Shown: positions 36,059 through 46,035, counted from the stretch's first letter. The stretch is 64,000 nucleotides of DNA from Stieleria tagensis (GCF_024129865.1 NZ_JAMYFE010000018.1:113026-177025), one strand, 5' to 3'. Notes: generated from the letters alone by a model not told the origin. Numbers and translations: made by a program.

Positions 36059-36061
36059 ACG

Positions 36062-37444
36062 TTACAGCTGAGCCAGCGGCATTCCCCAGTCCGGTTTCTC
36101 GGTCCGCTGCCCGACGACCCAGCGATAAACCTCACGGACCTGCTGTGCTTTAGCCTGCCAGGAGAACTGTTCGCTGGCGCGGCGGATTGCCGGTTTCGTT
36201 CGTGACTCAATCAACTCTCTGTCCGCCACAACCCGCTCAAGTGTGTCGCGGAAACTGTCGACGATTGCGTCGCGGGATCCGATCTCTGCAAAAAAGCCAG
36301 TCTCTTCGGTGACCAATTCGGCTAGACCACCGTAGCGGACGACCAAGGGCACCAGTCCAACGGCCATCGCCTCGAGCGCAACGGCCCCTCCGAACTCGCG
36401 GATACTTGGGAATGCAAACAGATCCGATTCGATCAAGTGCTGTTGGACCTGTTGATGGGGGACACGACCCACAAATTCAACCTGTGATTGCACCTGCTCG
36501 CGCTCGGCAATCTCTTTTAGACGCGCCATTTCCGGTCCGTCGCCTACAATGGTCAACGTCGCTTTCCCATCTCGCATCAGTTGCGCCGCAGATTCGATCA
36601 ACAGGTGTGCGCCTTTGTAAGGCACCAATCGTCCAACAAAAACAATTCTCAGCGGCCCCTCTGTATGGCGTTGGCGGCGGTGTGTGAACCGAGCCGGATC
36701 GATTCCATTTTCCGGAATGTAAATACACTTTTCGTGATACCGCGCGGGCATCTGCTTCCAGGTGTCTTGCGACCCGATGATGATCGCGCTGGAATTCTTG
36801 CGGGTCTGTTTAAATCCGGGCAACAGCTTGTATCCGTCACGAACATAGGACAACCATTCTCGCTCGCGCCGTCTGGCTGAATCAAATTCCCGTGGCCAGG
36901 GAACGCCACCGTTAAGCGGTCCCAAAATGAACGGCACGTTGGCTTGGCGACATTTCCGCGCCAGCAGGCTGGACGTGGTCGGCGACAGCGGGGTCAATCG
37001 ATGCACGACATCGAACTCACCACCCCGAATCTGACCACCAAACTGTTTCCAGATCTTGGACTCGAAATACGGATAGGTGATCGATCGAATCGCGGCGACT
37101 GTGGTCCACCCCTTGTTTGCACCACCACGCACCGCGTTGGCCAATTTCCATGCGGGCACGGCAACTTTTTCGGTGTCGATCGCTACAAAATCCGCCGGCT
37201 CCTGCCGGCCGGTTGCCAAGATTGCTTCGCGGTTTCGCACTTGGGTGACGATCAATCCATCAACCTGCGGCAAATCCGCGATGGCTGTTGAATGCGACCA
37301 ACCTTCCAGCGGCACGCTGATCATTTCCGGATTGCATGCTTCAGCAACCAGCAGAACTCGCAAGTTGGACTTCTCGGGTTGAACCATCCTGGACCGTTGT
37401 TGATTGGGATTGAGTGTTGCAGAGGACAGACTAGACATGTTCAC
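36062..37444 (-). CDS. Glycosyltransferase family 4
   Basis: A 460-residue GT-B fold retaining glycosyltransferase. The N-terminal Rossmann strand RVLLVAEACNPE follows a 28-residue leader. The donor-binding half contains RIVFVGRLVPYKGAHLL and the Ex7E signature EFGGAVALEAMAVG. It is the last gene of the 19-gene operon. The GTG at 37444 overlaps the upstream stop by 4 bases (GTGA); the ATG at 37438 is the alternative start. The sugar donor and acceptor cannot be read from sequence. Confidence 0.87.
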   Translation of the reverse strand: MNMSSLSSATLNPNQQRSRMVQPEKSNLRVLLVAEACNPEMISVPLEGWSHSTAIADLPQVDGLIVTQVRNREAILATGRQEPADFVAIDTEKVAVPAWKLANAVRGGANKGWTTVAAIRSITYPYFESKIWKQFGGQIRGGEFDVVHRLTPLSPTTSSLLARKCRQANVPFILGPLNGGVPWPREFDSARRREREWLSYVRDGYKLLPGFKQTRKNSSAIIIGSQDTWKQMPARYHEKCIYIPENGIDPARFTHRRQRHTEGPLRIVFVGRLVPYKGAHLLIESAAQLMRDGKATLTIVGDGPEMARLKEIAEREQVQSQVEFVGRVPHQQVQQHLIESDLFAFPSIREFGGAVALEAMAVGLVPLVVRYGGLAELVTEETGFFAEIGSRDAIVDSFRDTLERVVADRELIESRTKPAIRRASEQFSWQAKAQQVREVYRWVVGQRTEKPDWGMPLAQL

Positions 37445-38472
37445 TGTACCGTCACGTGGTCCTTCGATAGACGTTTGACCGGATCGGTCGCGCGATCATG
37501 CCGCGGATCAACCCGGCGTCCCGCATCGTCATGTGTCTGCCACCAACTGTCTTCGTTTCGACGATCAACAGTGGTTGTGGTTTGCGATTTTCCGTGAATC
37601 AAACATTTCCATTGGTAGTTCCGCAGGTAGCGGCGGAACTCCAGATCGCCGTATCGCGTTTTTCCACTCAACAGACTACGAACATAGCCCCACCACATCG
37701 CCATTCCGCCGATCACGTAGGGCTGGCGTGTCATCCGAAAAATTGAACTGGCGGTCATGTAGGTCAAACTGGTGCCCATGAACCATTGCCCAAATCCATG
37801 CCGCATTCTACCGGTCAAGATTCCCGATTGGCTTGATCCCATCGCACGCAAATGGATGAAACGCAATTCGGGGTCGTTGTACGACTCCGCAATCCATCCC
37901 AACATCCGACAGCGATGACAATCGATTCCATCCCACATGACCTCACGCACGAAGCCACCAATCTCGTCAAAACACTCGCGTCGATAGAATTTGATCATGC
38001 CCACCGACATTTCGTCTCCGCAGGCTTCCGAGATCAGTTCACCCGTAAACGAGTTTTCGAGATTGCTCGGACCCGGGTAGAACGGTTTGCCGCTACAGGT
38101 ACCCAGTCGTGGGTTGTCACGCATCCGCTGGATCAGGTTCTCGAAATAGTCGTGCGGTATGTCCAAATCCAAGTCGAGTTTACAAACGTACTCGAACTGC
38201 TGCGGATCAATCGAATCATATCCAGCGTAAAACGCATCGATCACTCCGGGGCCAACTTTCCGGGCCCCACGATTGGTCCGCGTGATCACCTGGACAAAAT
38301 CATAGCGTTGGGCGTATTCGGCAAGGATCTCTGGTGTCGAATCAGTCGACCCGTCATCAACGATCAAGACCAGTGCCGGCAGAACCGATTGATTGACCAA
38401 CGCGTCCAGCGTGGTCCGCGCGTACGCCTCTTCGTCGCGGCAGGGGACAATGATGCAATATTCGCCGTTCAT
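37441..38472 (-). CDS. Glycosyltransferase family 2
   Basis: A 343-residue GT-A inverting transferase. The first strand IIVPCRDEE leads to the nucleotide-binding DGSTD (40-44), then the acidic cluster KLDLDLD (98-104), which supplies the metal-binding DxD. No strong membrane segments are visible, so the enzyme is probably cytoplasmic and membrane-associated. The start overlaps the stop of the upstream GT4 gene by 4 bases, and its own stop overlaps the next gene, both signs of coupled translation. Confidence 0.87.
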   Translation of the reverse strand: MNGEYCIIVPCRDEEAYARTTLDALVNQSVLPALVLIVDDGSTDSTPEILAEYAQRYDFVQVITRTNRGARKVGPGVIDAFYAGYDSIDPQQFEYVCKLDLDLDIPHDYFENLIQRMRDNPRLGTCSGKPFYPGPSNLENSFTGELISEACGDEMSVGMIKFYRRECFDEIGGFVREVMWDGIDCHRCRMLGWIAESYNDPELRFIHLRAMGSSQSGILTGRMRHGFGQWFMGTSLTYMTASSIFRMTRQPYVIGGMAMWWGYVRSLLSGKTRYGDLEFRRYLRNYQWKCLIHGKSQTTTTVDRRNEDSWWQTHDDAGRRVDPRHDRATDPVKRLSKDHVTVQ

Positions 38473-39809
38473 GGGACAAGCTTGTGACTGTGGTGTGATG
38501 TTTCGACGATGTGGTTTTGTAGATCGTCGACAATTTGTTCTGATGGTGCGCTCGGTGGCGGAGTCACCGAACCGGCTGGAAAATCGAAGAGATTCAGCAG
38601 ACGACGAAGATTGACAGCCGTCGCAAATTCGGTGGCCACCCGCTGGCGACCGGCGCTGGCCAATGCCCTTGCGCGGTCCGGGGCAAATGCCAGATCTGTG
38701 ATCGCGTCGGCTAATGCTGCGGTGTCTTTGCCTGGAACCAAACGTCCGTTTTCACCATCCTGGATCAATTCGCGAATCGTTTCGATGTCTCCGGAAATGG
38801 TTGGTATCCCAGCGGCCATCGCTTCCATTAGCACCACGGGAATGCCATCCTTGTCGCCCGAAGCATCTTGCTGGCACGCCAACACAAACAGATCGCTACT
38901 GGCAACCAAGTCCTTGACCTCTGCATGGTCCAATGACCCAGTGAACTCGACCGGCGGCAGTGCACCGGATGCCTGTGATTGGCGTCGCAACACGTCTGAC
39001 ATCGGGCCATCACCGGCTATCGTCAATCTAAACTTGCCTGGAAAACGGACGGCTAAATCCGAGTAAGCATCGACGAGTGTGGCAAAACCCTTCTTTTCCA
39101 CCAAGCGTCCGACGGAAACGATCCGGATGGACGACTCCGAGAACAACTCGCGCGTAGAAGCTGTCGGCAAATCGACGCCACAACGAATGATTTCAAAGTT
39201 GCTTCGCGGATTATCCAGTTGCTGTTGGTAGAACTCGCGATGCCAACGACTGATACAGGCAACGCCACTCGCCCGCTCGAGTTTGCGACGCAGCAAATGG
39301 CGGCGTTGAAACAAATCATTGGCATGTCCCGTGAAGGACCAGGGTTTGCCGAGTTGCAGTGAACTGTACATCGCAATCGACGCTGGGGCATGCGCAAAGT
39401 GCGCGTGCACGTGATCGATGGACTCGCTGCGCAAACGACCGACAAGTCCGATCGATGCGATCGCCTGCACGAGCGATTTCAATCGCTGCAGCAATGCGGT
39501 CGGTTCTCCCGGAAACAGCGCGTCCTTGCCGGCGGTGAGAAGGGTCTTTGCGGTCGCAATCGGATGTCTCACCAACTCACCCGCAGCGGCCCACAATGTC
39601 GCCGCTGTTGCTGGTCCATAGACCGTGATGTCGGCTGCTCTGACACCACTGGCTGGCTGATCCACGGGGCGTAGCGTGGCAACCAACACATGGATCCCTA
39701 AGCGGCGCAAGTGTTCGACTTCGCGCCAAACAAAGGTCTCGCTGACCGATGGATAGGCCGCGACGACATACAACACGGTGTGTTGAGCAATAGGATTTTG
39801 ATCGGTCAC
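38469..39809 (-). CDS. Glycosyltransferase family 4, colanic-acid WcaL-like
   Basis: A 446-residue GT4 enzyme. Its N-terminus has the YPSVSETFVWRE motif typical of exopolysaccharide transferases of the WcaL/AmsK type. The acceptor-side HVHAHFAHAPA and donor-side VGRLVEKKGFATLVDAY follow, with the Ex7E region near GIPVVLMEAMAAGIPT. The gap to the upstream GT2 gene is only 3 bases. Confidence 0.88.
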   Translation of the reverse strand: MTDQNPIAQHTVLYVVAAYPSVSETFVWREVEHLRRLGIHVLVATLRPVDQPASGVRAADITVYGPATAATLWAAAGELVRHPIATAKTLLTAGKDALFPGEPTALLQRLKSLVQAIASIGLVGRLRSESIDHVHAHFAHAPASIAMYSSLQLGKPWSFTGHANDLFQRRHLLRRKLERASGVACISRWHREFYQQQLDNPRSNFEIIRCGVDLPTASTRELFSESSIRIVSVGRLVEKKGFATLVDAYSDLAVRFPGKFRLTIAGDGPMSDVLRRQSQASGALPPVEFTGSLDHAEVKDLVASSDLFVLACQQDASGDKDGIPVVLMEAMAAGIPTISGDIETIRELIQDGENGRLVPGKDTAALADAITDLAFAPDRARALASAGRQRVATEFATAVNLRRLLNLFDFPAGSVTPPPSAPSEQIVDDLQNHIVETSHHSHKLVP

Positions 39810-39812
39810 GAT

Positions 39813-40838
39813 TTAGCTAGCGGGGCTACTTTTGTACTCAATCAACGTATTGGACCGCCCCAACAGACGATTGGACAAAAATCGAATGCCACCGGCTAAC
39901 TCCGCAGGCTTGCAGACCAATTGCAGTAGGGAACGACGAAACGCGAAACCCCAGCGATCTCCGTGCTGTTGGAACTTAATAGAATGCCGCGCCACTTGAA
40001 TCGGAAAGATGCCCCACGCCAGTAGTCCCCAGGGCCAAAACAACACCGACAGAAACGCCGCAGCAATCCAAACCACACCACCCCACAACACGATCCCGCG
40101 AACTTGTCGTCGCATGAATTTTTCCGGCGTCGCACCGTATCGCCACGCACCTTCAAACGCTGCATGCCCGTACCGCTTGGCACGACTCCACCATTGGGCA
40201 AACGATTGTAGATCCGCGTCATGCAACGTCATTTCACAATCAATCCGTTCGATTTGCCAGTCACGCTGGCGGAGCCGGTAACACAACTCGGGCTCTTCAC
40301 CGGCAATGATGCTCTCATTGAATCCGCCGCAGGCCTCTAGAGGAACCCGACGGAAAAGCGCATCGCCGCCACAGGAACGAGCAATTCCAATGGGAGAATT
40401 CCACTCACGATCGATCAACGCGTTATAGATCGAATCCTCCGGCGCCGATTCGCGACGCCTTCCACAGACCGCTGCCAGTTTTTGGTTGGACTCCATCGCA
40501 CAGCAGGCGGCATCCAACCAGCCCGGCTGAAGACGACAATCACCATCCAAAAACTGCACAAATTCCAATTCGGGGTGCAGCTGCGTCAACCGCGCAAACC
40601 CAGCGTTGCGGGCCCTGGCGGCGGTGAATGGGATCGACAAATCCAGTTTCACGACATCAACACCCAACTGCTCCGCCAGCTCCACGCTGCCGTCAGTCGA
40701 TCCCGAGTCGACGTAAACAATCCGATCGGATTCGACTTCATCCAACAACGAATTCAGGCAACGACGTAATCGGTCGCCTTCGTTTCTCGCGATTGCAACA
40801 ATCCCTAAATTCATTGGATGATGTACTTCATTCGCCAT
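39813..40838 (-). CDS. Glycosyltransferase family 2 with C-terminal membrane segments
   Basis: A GT2 enzyme of 341 residues. It shows AIARNEGDRLRRCLNSLL, DSGSTDGSVELAEQLG, RARNAGFARL and the metal-binding DGD in QFLDGDCRLQPGW. Two hydrophobic helices near the end (VLWGGVVWIAAAFLSVLFWP and LLAWGIFPIQVARHS) anchor it in the membrane. The frame opens at 41030, but that is within the upstream gene; ATG at 40838 (overlap of 11 bases) is used, with ATG at 40814 an alternative that lies just after the upstream stop. Confidence 0.83.
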   Translation of the reverse strand: MANEVHHPMNLGIVAIARNEGDRLRRCLNSLLDEVESDRIVYVDSGSTDGSVELAEQLGVDVVKLDLSIPFTAARARNAGFARLTQLHPELEFVQFLDGDCRLQPGWLDAACCAMESNQKLAAVCGRRRESAPEDSIYNALIDREWNSPIGIARSCGGDALFRRVPLEACGGFNESIIAGEEPELCYRLRQRDWQIERIDCEMTLHDADLQSFAQWWSRAKRYGHAAFEGAWRYGATPEKFMRRQVRGIVLWGGVVWIAAAFLSVLFWPWGLLAWGIFPIQVARHSIKFQQHGDRWGFAFRRSLLQLVCKPAELAGGIRFLSNRLLGRSNTLIEYKSSPAS

Positions 40839-42030
40839 CGTGACCGATCGACTTAATTGACGCCAACAACGTTGCAGCGACTTGTTTGCAGTCGTACGTA
40901 TCAACCGCCTTTTGCCTGGCCGCCATCGCCACGCTTGAATACAACGGGGAATCCATCTCCAACCGCTGCACCGCATCAGCGATCTGACTCGCATCCGCTT
41001 GGTCCACCAAAACTCCGTCGACCCAGTCATTGATCATTTGTGGTGTTCCGCCAATCCGCGAAACGATCGCCGGCAATCCACACGCCATTGCTTCGAGGAC
41101 TGAAACCGGCGTGGCTTCGCCCAGCCCGACACTTGGCAATAGAAAAATATCAGCGGATTGCAACTGTCCGATTACCGCAGCCTGGTCTGCCACTCCCGCC
41201 AAGGTGATCGAATCCTGTAGTCCGAGTTCTGCGATTTGTGTTTGAATGGACTCGCGGTAAGGTCCCTGTCCGACAATCGTGTAATGACAGGCAACACCAC
41301 GATCGGTCAACTCTCGCACCGCCTGAATCGCGTATTGATGTCCTTTGTTCTTGTTCAATCGAGCAACGGTGACCAAGCGGATGGGCTGCTGAGGATCTCT
41401 ATCAGAGACAATGGGAATGAACGTTTCCGTGTCAACGCCCAACGAGGACTGAATCACTCGCGCCGGATCAACACCTAATTCCGCGATCACCTGCTGACGA
41501 TTGTTTTCCGCCGCAGCAACGATCAAGCTCGCCTGACGGACCTTTTGTTTGTGATCACCACCGTAAACTTCTAGGTCTCCCCCCAGACGCAAACTGAAGG
41601 GACAACCGCCTAACAATTTTGCCATCGAGACCAAGTGGGCCGCGTTTGCCATCGAGTGAACTAACAAATGCTGAATCCTGTTGCGTTGGCAATAGCGTGC
41701 CAACGAAGCACTGCCCAACATCACTGCCAGCAATTTAAGTTTCCCGGAAATCGTTTCGCTGTGAAGCGACAGAATGTAGCCCCAGCAGCGCAGGGACTTG
41801 ATAGGTCGCGCCAACATCCAAATCAATGACGCAGCCACGTTCGGCGGCCAAGCATTGAAAACATTGTCGATGTCGGCGCCAAAGGTATCTCGAAACGTTT
41901 CGGGGTTCGAATTCGCGCGCGTCGAAACCAGGAACACCTTGTTTCCAAGTTGCCGCATTGCGACAGCAACCCGCCACATTGCAACAGAGGTCTGGTTGGG
42001 GAATTCGGTCAGTAAGATTCCGATGCGCAT
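40828..42030 (-). CDS. Glycosyltransferase family 4
   Basis: A 400-residue GT4 enzyme beginning MRIGILLTEFPNQTSVAM, with VARLNKNKGHQYAIQAV and the donor-site signature GLGEATPVSVLEAMACGLPAIVS. A TTG at 42033 also opens the frame; the ATG at 42030 is preferred and lies 3 bases after the upstream sulfotransferase stop. It acts on the same growing polymer as its neighbours, by inference from the operon. Confidence 0.86.
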   Translation of the reverse strand: MRIGILLTEFPNQTSVAMWRVAVAMRQLGNKVFLVSTRANSNPETFRDTFGADIDNVFNAWPPNVAASLIWMLARPIKSLRCWGYILSLHSETISGKLKLLAVMLGSASLARYCQRNRIQHLLVHSMANAAHLVSMAKLLGGCPFSLRLGGDLEVYGGDHKQKVRQASLIVAAAENNRQQVIAELGVDPARVIQSSLGVDTETFIPIVSDRDPQQPIRLVTVARLNKNKGHQYAIQAVRELTDRGVACHYTIVGQGPYRESIQTQIAELGLQDSITLAGVADQAAVIGQLQSADIFLLPSVGLGEATPVSVLEAMACGLPAIVSRIGGTPQMINDWVDGVLVDQADASQIADAVQRLEMDSPLYSSVAMAARQKAVDTYDCKQVAATLLASIKSIGHDGE

Positions 42031-42033
42031 CAA

Positions 42034-42981
42034 TTACTTCAGGTGCTTGATCGCGATTTGCCGCGTCTGCCGCTTTGCAGATCGCTCTAATGAACGCAGT
42101 CCCAGTTTGCGAGCCGCCAGTTCCTGCGCCCAAAGCCGCATTCCAAATCGGTGGATGCGAAACTGATGTTTACCAATCGTGTTTTGCAGCTTCAACTGCG
42201 CCGTTGTCAGTGGCCCAATTGGTTTGGGCGGAACGTCGCTGTCGGCGTATCCGCGTTCTTTCAATCGGTCGCCGATCCGCGTTTCCAATTGCTGCAGCTC
42301 GCGTCGAGATAGCTTGCGACGCCACTGTTCCAACAGCGACCGATCTGGCAACGAATAGGTCGTCGTTTCTGGATAGGTCAGCATCGCTGGATCAAAATCG
42401 GTGCCAACCAACTGGCAAATGCGATCCAGCTGATGCTCGGTATCGGTCACCAAGTCTTCGTTCCGCACTTCGATCCAACGGTCAGCAGGGATCGTACCTT
42501 TCAGTTTCGCCCACGTGTCCTCGGCTTCTTCCCAGTAGCGTGCGCCTGCCCAAACGTTTCCGGCCCATCCCATCGCCATGCAAGACCGAGCAACGTCACG
42601 TCCGTCGCGATAAAGGTAGACATACTTTGCATTCGGCCACAAACGCTGTAGCCGATCAAAGTGACGGTGAACCGAAGCTCCCGCGGCGACCAACTGTTTG
42701 CCGCAGCGACCAGTCATCTCGGTAAACATTCCCTTTGCAATCGTCTGGTAGTCGGAATTTGGATCGGCCGACAATCGATTCGATTGAAACCGTCGCTCGT
42801 CCGCCAACCACTCCGCATAGCGTTGTCCCGTCGGCCACTGATCGGGTTCATTCAGCAGGTCGATGGAATATTCGAACTCGCCGAAACAACAGATTTGGGG
42901 GTGGTGGTCCAGCATCAACCTCAGCAATGTCGTACCGGAACGCACTGACCCAACCACAAAAAAAGGCTGTGGTGAACTCAT
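42034..42981 (-). CDS. Sulfotransferase family protein
   Basis: A 315-residue PAPS-dependent sulfotransferase-like protein. The 5'-phosphosulfate-binding loop VGSVRSGTTLLRLML is near residue 10. The 3'-phosphate site YLYRDGRDVARSCM is near 114. The C-terminal half contains the sulfotransferase-type SLLEQWRRKLS helix. It overlaps the upstream sulfotransferase stop by 4 bases (ATGA). It most likely sulfates the polysaccharide. A frame start at 43008 (TTG) is rejected because the ATG at 42981 fits the fold and the overlap. Confidence 0.85.
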   Translation of the reverse strand: MSSPQPFFVVGSVRSGTTLLRLMLDHHPQICCFGEFEYSIDLLNEPDQWPTGQRYAEWLADERRFQSNRLSADPNSDYQTIAKGMFTEMTGRCGKQLVAAGASVHRHFDRLQRLWPNAKYVYLYRDGRDVARSCMAMGWAGNVWAGARYWEEAEDTWAKLKGTIPADRWIEVRNEDLVTDTEHQLDRICQLVGTDFDPAMLTYPETTTYSLPDRSLLEQWRRKLSRRELQQLETRIGDRLKERGYADSDVPPKPIGPLTTAQLKLQNTIGKHQFRIHRFGMRLWAQELAARKLGLRSLERSAKRQTRQIAIKHLK

Positions 42982-43895
42982 TCGGATACCTCGCTCGTCA
43001 TCGAGCAACGCGATGTTTCCGCTGGCGGAACAGTGGACAAATCCCAGTCCACTGTTTGTTTGAACGTGGCACAGGACAACGTCTCGGGCAAATCCAATAA
43101 TCGTGACAGTCGTTCCAGGTCTGTATCAAACACCTTCGTCAACGAAGTGATCGATTCCTCCGACAACGTAGGCTGTTTCTGCATTTGCCAGAACGATTTC
43201 ACCCTGTTGCGAACGGATTTTGGGACACAGACGCGGCGCAGAGTACTGATCCCTGGTGCATAGGCAATTCGATCCCGCCAAACACTTGTCCGCATCCGTT
43301 GGGCTCCGATGTTTTGTGCCCCGAGTTCAGGTTGCCAGATCGGCACTTGGTCAGAACCAAGAAACCGGCCAATGCGTTCCAGTTCCGATTGGGGATGTTT
43401 GCGTAAACGATCAAAAAAAACCGGCAAGAGATTTTGACGCGGGAATGCATTCAAGTAGGGCTGCAGTTGCATCGCATAGCGACTGTACTCGACCAAAATT
43501 GGTAGCGTTTCAATTGCTCGATCGATCGGATCCGTCACAAGTCCCATCGACCATTCGTGTACGTACTGCGAAACCAGTCGATCAATCGGATGACGCATCA
43601 CATAAATCAATTTCACATCCGCAACCGCATCCACCATCCGCTGGACCGTGTCAGGGTACGTCGGCAGTTTGCTGTAGTGAGTGGATGATTCACCGCACAG
43701 GTCACCAGGTGCGGGATCCTCCCAGATCGATGCATACCACTGCGGACCGCGCTGATAGACCGCATCATCACTAAAGTAAAACGGTTCCTTGGGATTCGAC
43801 ATGCAGAACCCCTGCTGCGCCGCCAACTGTTCATGCAGAGTGCTGGTCATGCACTTCATGCCGCCGATGATGATAAAGTCCGGCGTTCGATTCAT
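42978..43895 (-). CDS. Sulfotransferase domain protein
   Basis: A 305-residue sulfotransferase-type protein, distinct from its neighbour. The PAPS loop appears as IIGGMKCMTSTLHEQL (about 8-23), the form seen in heparan-sulfate-type enzymes (GxxKxGTxxL, here with M in place of G). The 3'-phosphate site is YVMRHPIDRLVSQYVH (about 110-125). The ATG at 43895 overlaps the upstream stop by 4 bases. Two tandem sulfotransferases suggest two different sulfation positions or a tailoring pair. Confidence 0.82.
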   Translation of the reverse strand: MNRTPDFIIIGGMKCMTSTLHEQLAAQQGFCMSNPKEPFYFSDDAVYQRGPQWYASIWEDPAPGDLCGESSTHYSKLPTYPDTVQRMVDAVADVKLIYVMRHPIDRLVSQYVHEWSMGLVTDPIDRAIETLPILVEYSRYAMQLQPYLNAFPRQNLLPVFFDRLRKHPQSELERIGRFLGSDQVPIWQPELGAQNIGAQRMRTSVWRDRIAYAPGISTLRRVCVPKSVRNRVKSFWQMQKQPTLSEESITSLTKVFDTDLERLSRLLDLPETLSCATFKQTVDWDLSTVPPAETSRCSMTSEVSE

Positions 43896-44923
43896 CGGTT
43901 TGGTCCCGAGAGTGGACGGAAGAAATTGGTCCAAATGTCACGCCATTCATGTTGGCAATGTCTCGGTGGCCGTCCAGTGATCAGATGTCGCGTCCCTGAA
44001 ATGACAAACCCAAACGACCAGAACAGATTCGCCAACAGCAATCCCAGACCCCCAAAGTGTTTTGCGTAGTAGCGACTGCGTGCGGCAAAGTAATAGCGTG
44101 GACGGCGTTTCCGTTTCGCTTTCAGCTGTTTCACCGCTGACGATCCGCCCCGCAAGTGAACGACCCTGGCCTGGGGGCAATGCAACAGTACAATTCCGTT
44201 TTGATTTGCAGTTTGGCAAAAATCAATGTCGTCGTAATACATGAAGTAGCCGTCGTCCATTAATCCAACGGTCTCAAACACTTCGCGACGAATCAGTACA
44301 CAGGCAAAACTGGTCCAATCCGGTGAGCAACGATCGTGTCCGCCGTCAGCGTTTGTCTGCCAAGCCACATCTGCCCAATTGAACAGCCGTGTGACAAAGC
44401 CCGTCGCCGCACACCTGACCAATTCGGTCGCAGGCCGAAAGAACCGGAAACAACTGACTTGCGCAGTTCCATCGAGCCACTCCAAACGTGGCGAAAACAT
44501 ACCGACATCTGGATTGCGATCCATCTCTGCTTGCAAACGATCCAGTGCACCGGGACGAACAATGGTGTCACTGTTAAGCAGCAGATAGGCGTCTGCGTGC
44601 ACCGCTCGGACACCGACGTTGTTGCCAGCAGAAAATCCATCGTTGGTTGGGGATTGGACCAGTCGGCACCAATCATTCCACTCGTTTTGCTCGATCGCCG
44701 TTTGAATCTGCTGGCCCGATCCGTCTTCCGAGCGATTGTCAACGACAACCACTTGTACGTCATTCAAATCCTGACCACTGGCGATCGACGTCAGCGCATC
44801 AATGGTCAACGCGGGCGTTCGATAGTTCAAAATCACAATCGCTAGCCGAGTCTGAGAAGCGACCGAATCATCGGCTGCAACGTCAACTTGGTCAGCGACG
44901 GTAGGTAGAGATTGATTTGTCAT
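43892..44923 (-). CDS. Glycosyltransferase family 2, rhamnosyltransferase-like
   Basis: A 343-residue enzyme whose layout resembles dTDP-rhamnosyl and related transferases: LAIVILNYRTPALTID, VVVDNRSEDGSGQQI, the LLLNSDTIVRPGALD metal site and the late FMYYDDIDFCQTANQNG followed by VVHLRGGS. The ATG at 44923 is 12 bases after the upstream stop. Given the rmlAB-type genes nearby, a rhamnosyl transfer is plausible but not proven. Confidence 0.84.
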   Translation of the reverse strand: MTNQSLPTVADQVDVAADDSVASQTRLAIVILNYRTPALTIDALTSIASGQDLNDVQVVVVDNRSEDGSGQQIQTAIEQNEWNDWCRLVQSPTNDGFSAGNNVGVRAVHADAYLLLNSDTIVRPGALDRLQAEMDRNPDVGMFSPRLEWLDGTAQVSCFRFFRPATELVRCAATGFVTRLFNWADVAWQTNADGGHDRCSPDWTSFACVLIRREVFETVGLMDDGYFMYYDDIDFCQTANQNGIVLLHCPQARVVHLRGGSSAVKQLKAKRKRRPRYYFAARSRYYAKHFGGLGLLLANLFWSFGFVISGTRHLITGRPPRHCQHEWRDIWTNFFRPLSGPNR

Positions 44924-44935
44924 TACAGTTTGGTC

Positions 44936-46003
44936 TCAGACCGCGGCTGCCAACAGGACTGACTCGAACCGAGTCGCAGCGTCTTGCCAGCTGTAGCCAC
45001 TCGCAGTTTGATATGCGACGGACGAAAGTTTTTTCCAGGCGGCATCGTCCATCGTGCTCATCCGCACAATGGCATCCGCCGTTGCATCAATGTCCGCAAC
45101 GGGTACCAGAATGCCACCGCCTTGGCTGATCAAATCGCGACCGGCTCCCGCCGTCGTTCCGATCACTGGCGTGTGACACGCCATCGCCTCCAAGATCGGC
45201 AACCCAAATCCTTCCAACCGGCTAGGGAAAATCCAGCCACGACAGGAACCGTACACTTCCGGCAATTCCGACTCGGGAACTCTTCCCAAGACTTGCACAT
45301 TGTCAAACAGTTCTCGTTCAGCACGAGACGGCTGTTGTCCAAACGTCAGCAGTTCAATCGACGTTTGCTCAGCAGCTTTGGCAAGCGCAAGAAACGCGTC
45401 TTTACAACCTTTGCTGGGCGCACTTCGGTAGACCATTCCAAACCGATTAGGAATCCGCTGGACATCCCCCATCACAAAATGATCCAAGTCGACAGCGTTT
45501 CGGACGATCGAGATCTGGGATGAATCACAGCGACGCCGCGTTTCTTCGGCCAACCAGTCACACAGCGTGATGATATGCGGACAGATGGAAAGAGTCGGTT
45601 GAATTTGCTCCCAGGTTTGACCGGGGATGCCATAGTCCTGCAGAAAATAGACGCGTGCCCCTTTTTGTGGCGGCATGGTGGCCGCCCAGTGTGCGGTGGT
45701 CCAAAACGTAGGAATCAAAACATCGGCATCGGGAACGTCTGCGGCAGTCAAATCCCCCTGATGATCGACCACTCGAAAGGGGACATCGTAATTGCAGTAA
45801 TGCGAATTCATCCCAGACTTGCGACCTGGAATCCCACGCCCGCGAACAACTGATTTGATCTTCGCAATTGCCGAATAGGTTCGCGGCTGAGAACATACGA
45901 TTTCAACATCATGCCCCATGCGAATCAACTCGCGCGTGTAGATCGCAACGACGCGTTCGCCACCAGACATATTCGGTGGAGGAGAAAGAAACGTGATCCG
46001 CAT
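44936..46003 (-). CDS. Glycosyltransferase family 4
   Basis: A GT4 enzyme of 355 residues. N-terminus RITFLSPPPNMSGGERVV, donor side MVYRSAPSKGCKDAFLALAKA, and the EGFGLPILEAMACHTPVIG signature near residue 260. The ATG at 46003 lies 32 bases after the upstream stop. A classic retaining transferase of unknown sugar specificity. Confidence 0.87.
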   Translation of the reverse strand: MRITFLSPPPNMSGGERVVAIYTRELIRMGHDVEIVCSQPRTYSAIAKIKSVVRGRGIPGRKSGMNSHYCNYDVPFRVVDHQGDLTAADVPDADVLIPTFWTTAHWAATMPPQKGARVYFLQDYGIPGQTWEQIQPTLSICPHIITLCDWLAEETRRRCDSSQISIVRNAVDLDHFVMGDVQRIPNRFGMVYRSAPSKGCKDAFLALAKAAEQTSIELLTFGQQPSRAERELFDNVQVLGRVPESELPEVYGSCRGWIFPSRLEGFGLPILEAMACHTPVIGTTAGAGRDLISQGGGILVPVADIDATADAIVRMSTMDDAAWKKLSSVAYQTASGYSWQDAATRFESVLLAAAV

Positions 46004-46035
46004 TTCGAAATTTTTGTCGTGCTAAAGCGATCTGA

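Larger units (their letters stand above)
35635..36061. other. Intergenic repeat cluster between beta-helix gene and polysaccharide operon
   Basis: A 427-base gene-free stretch. It holds the leader of the beta-helix gene and a tandem cluster of family-A palindromes (35742-36058) with a second, perfect 22-bp inverted repeat (35825-35901) inside it. This is the downstream end of the 19-gene operon, so the hairpins could act in transcript termination or 3'-end stability. Confidence 0.7.
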
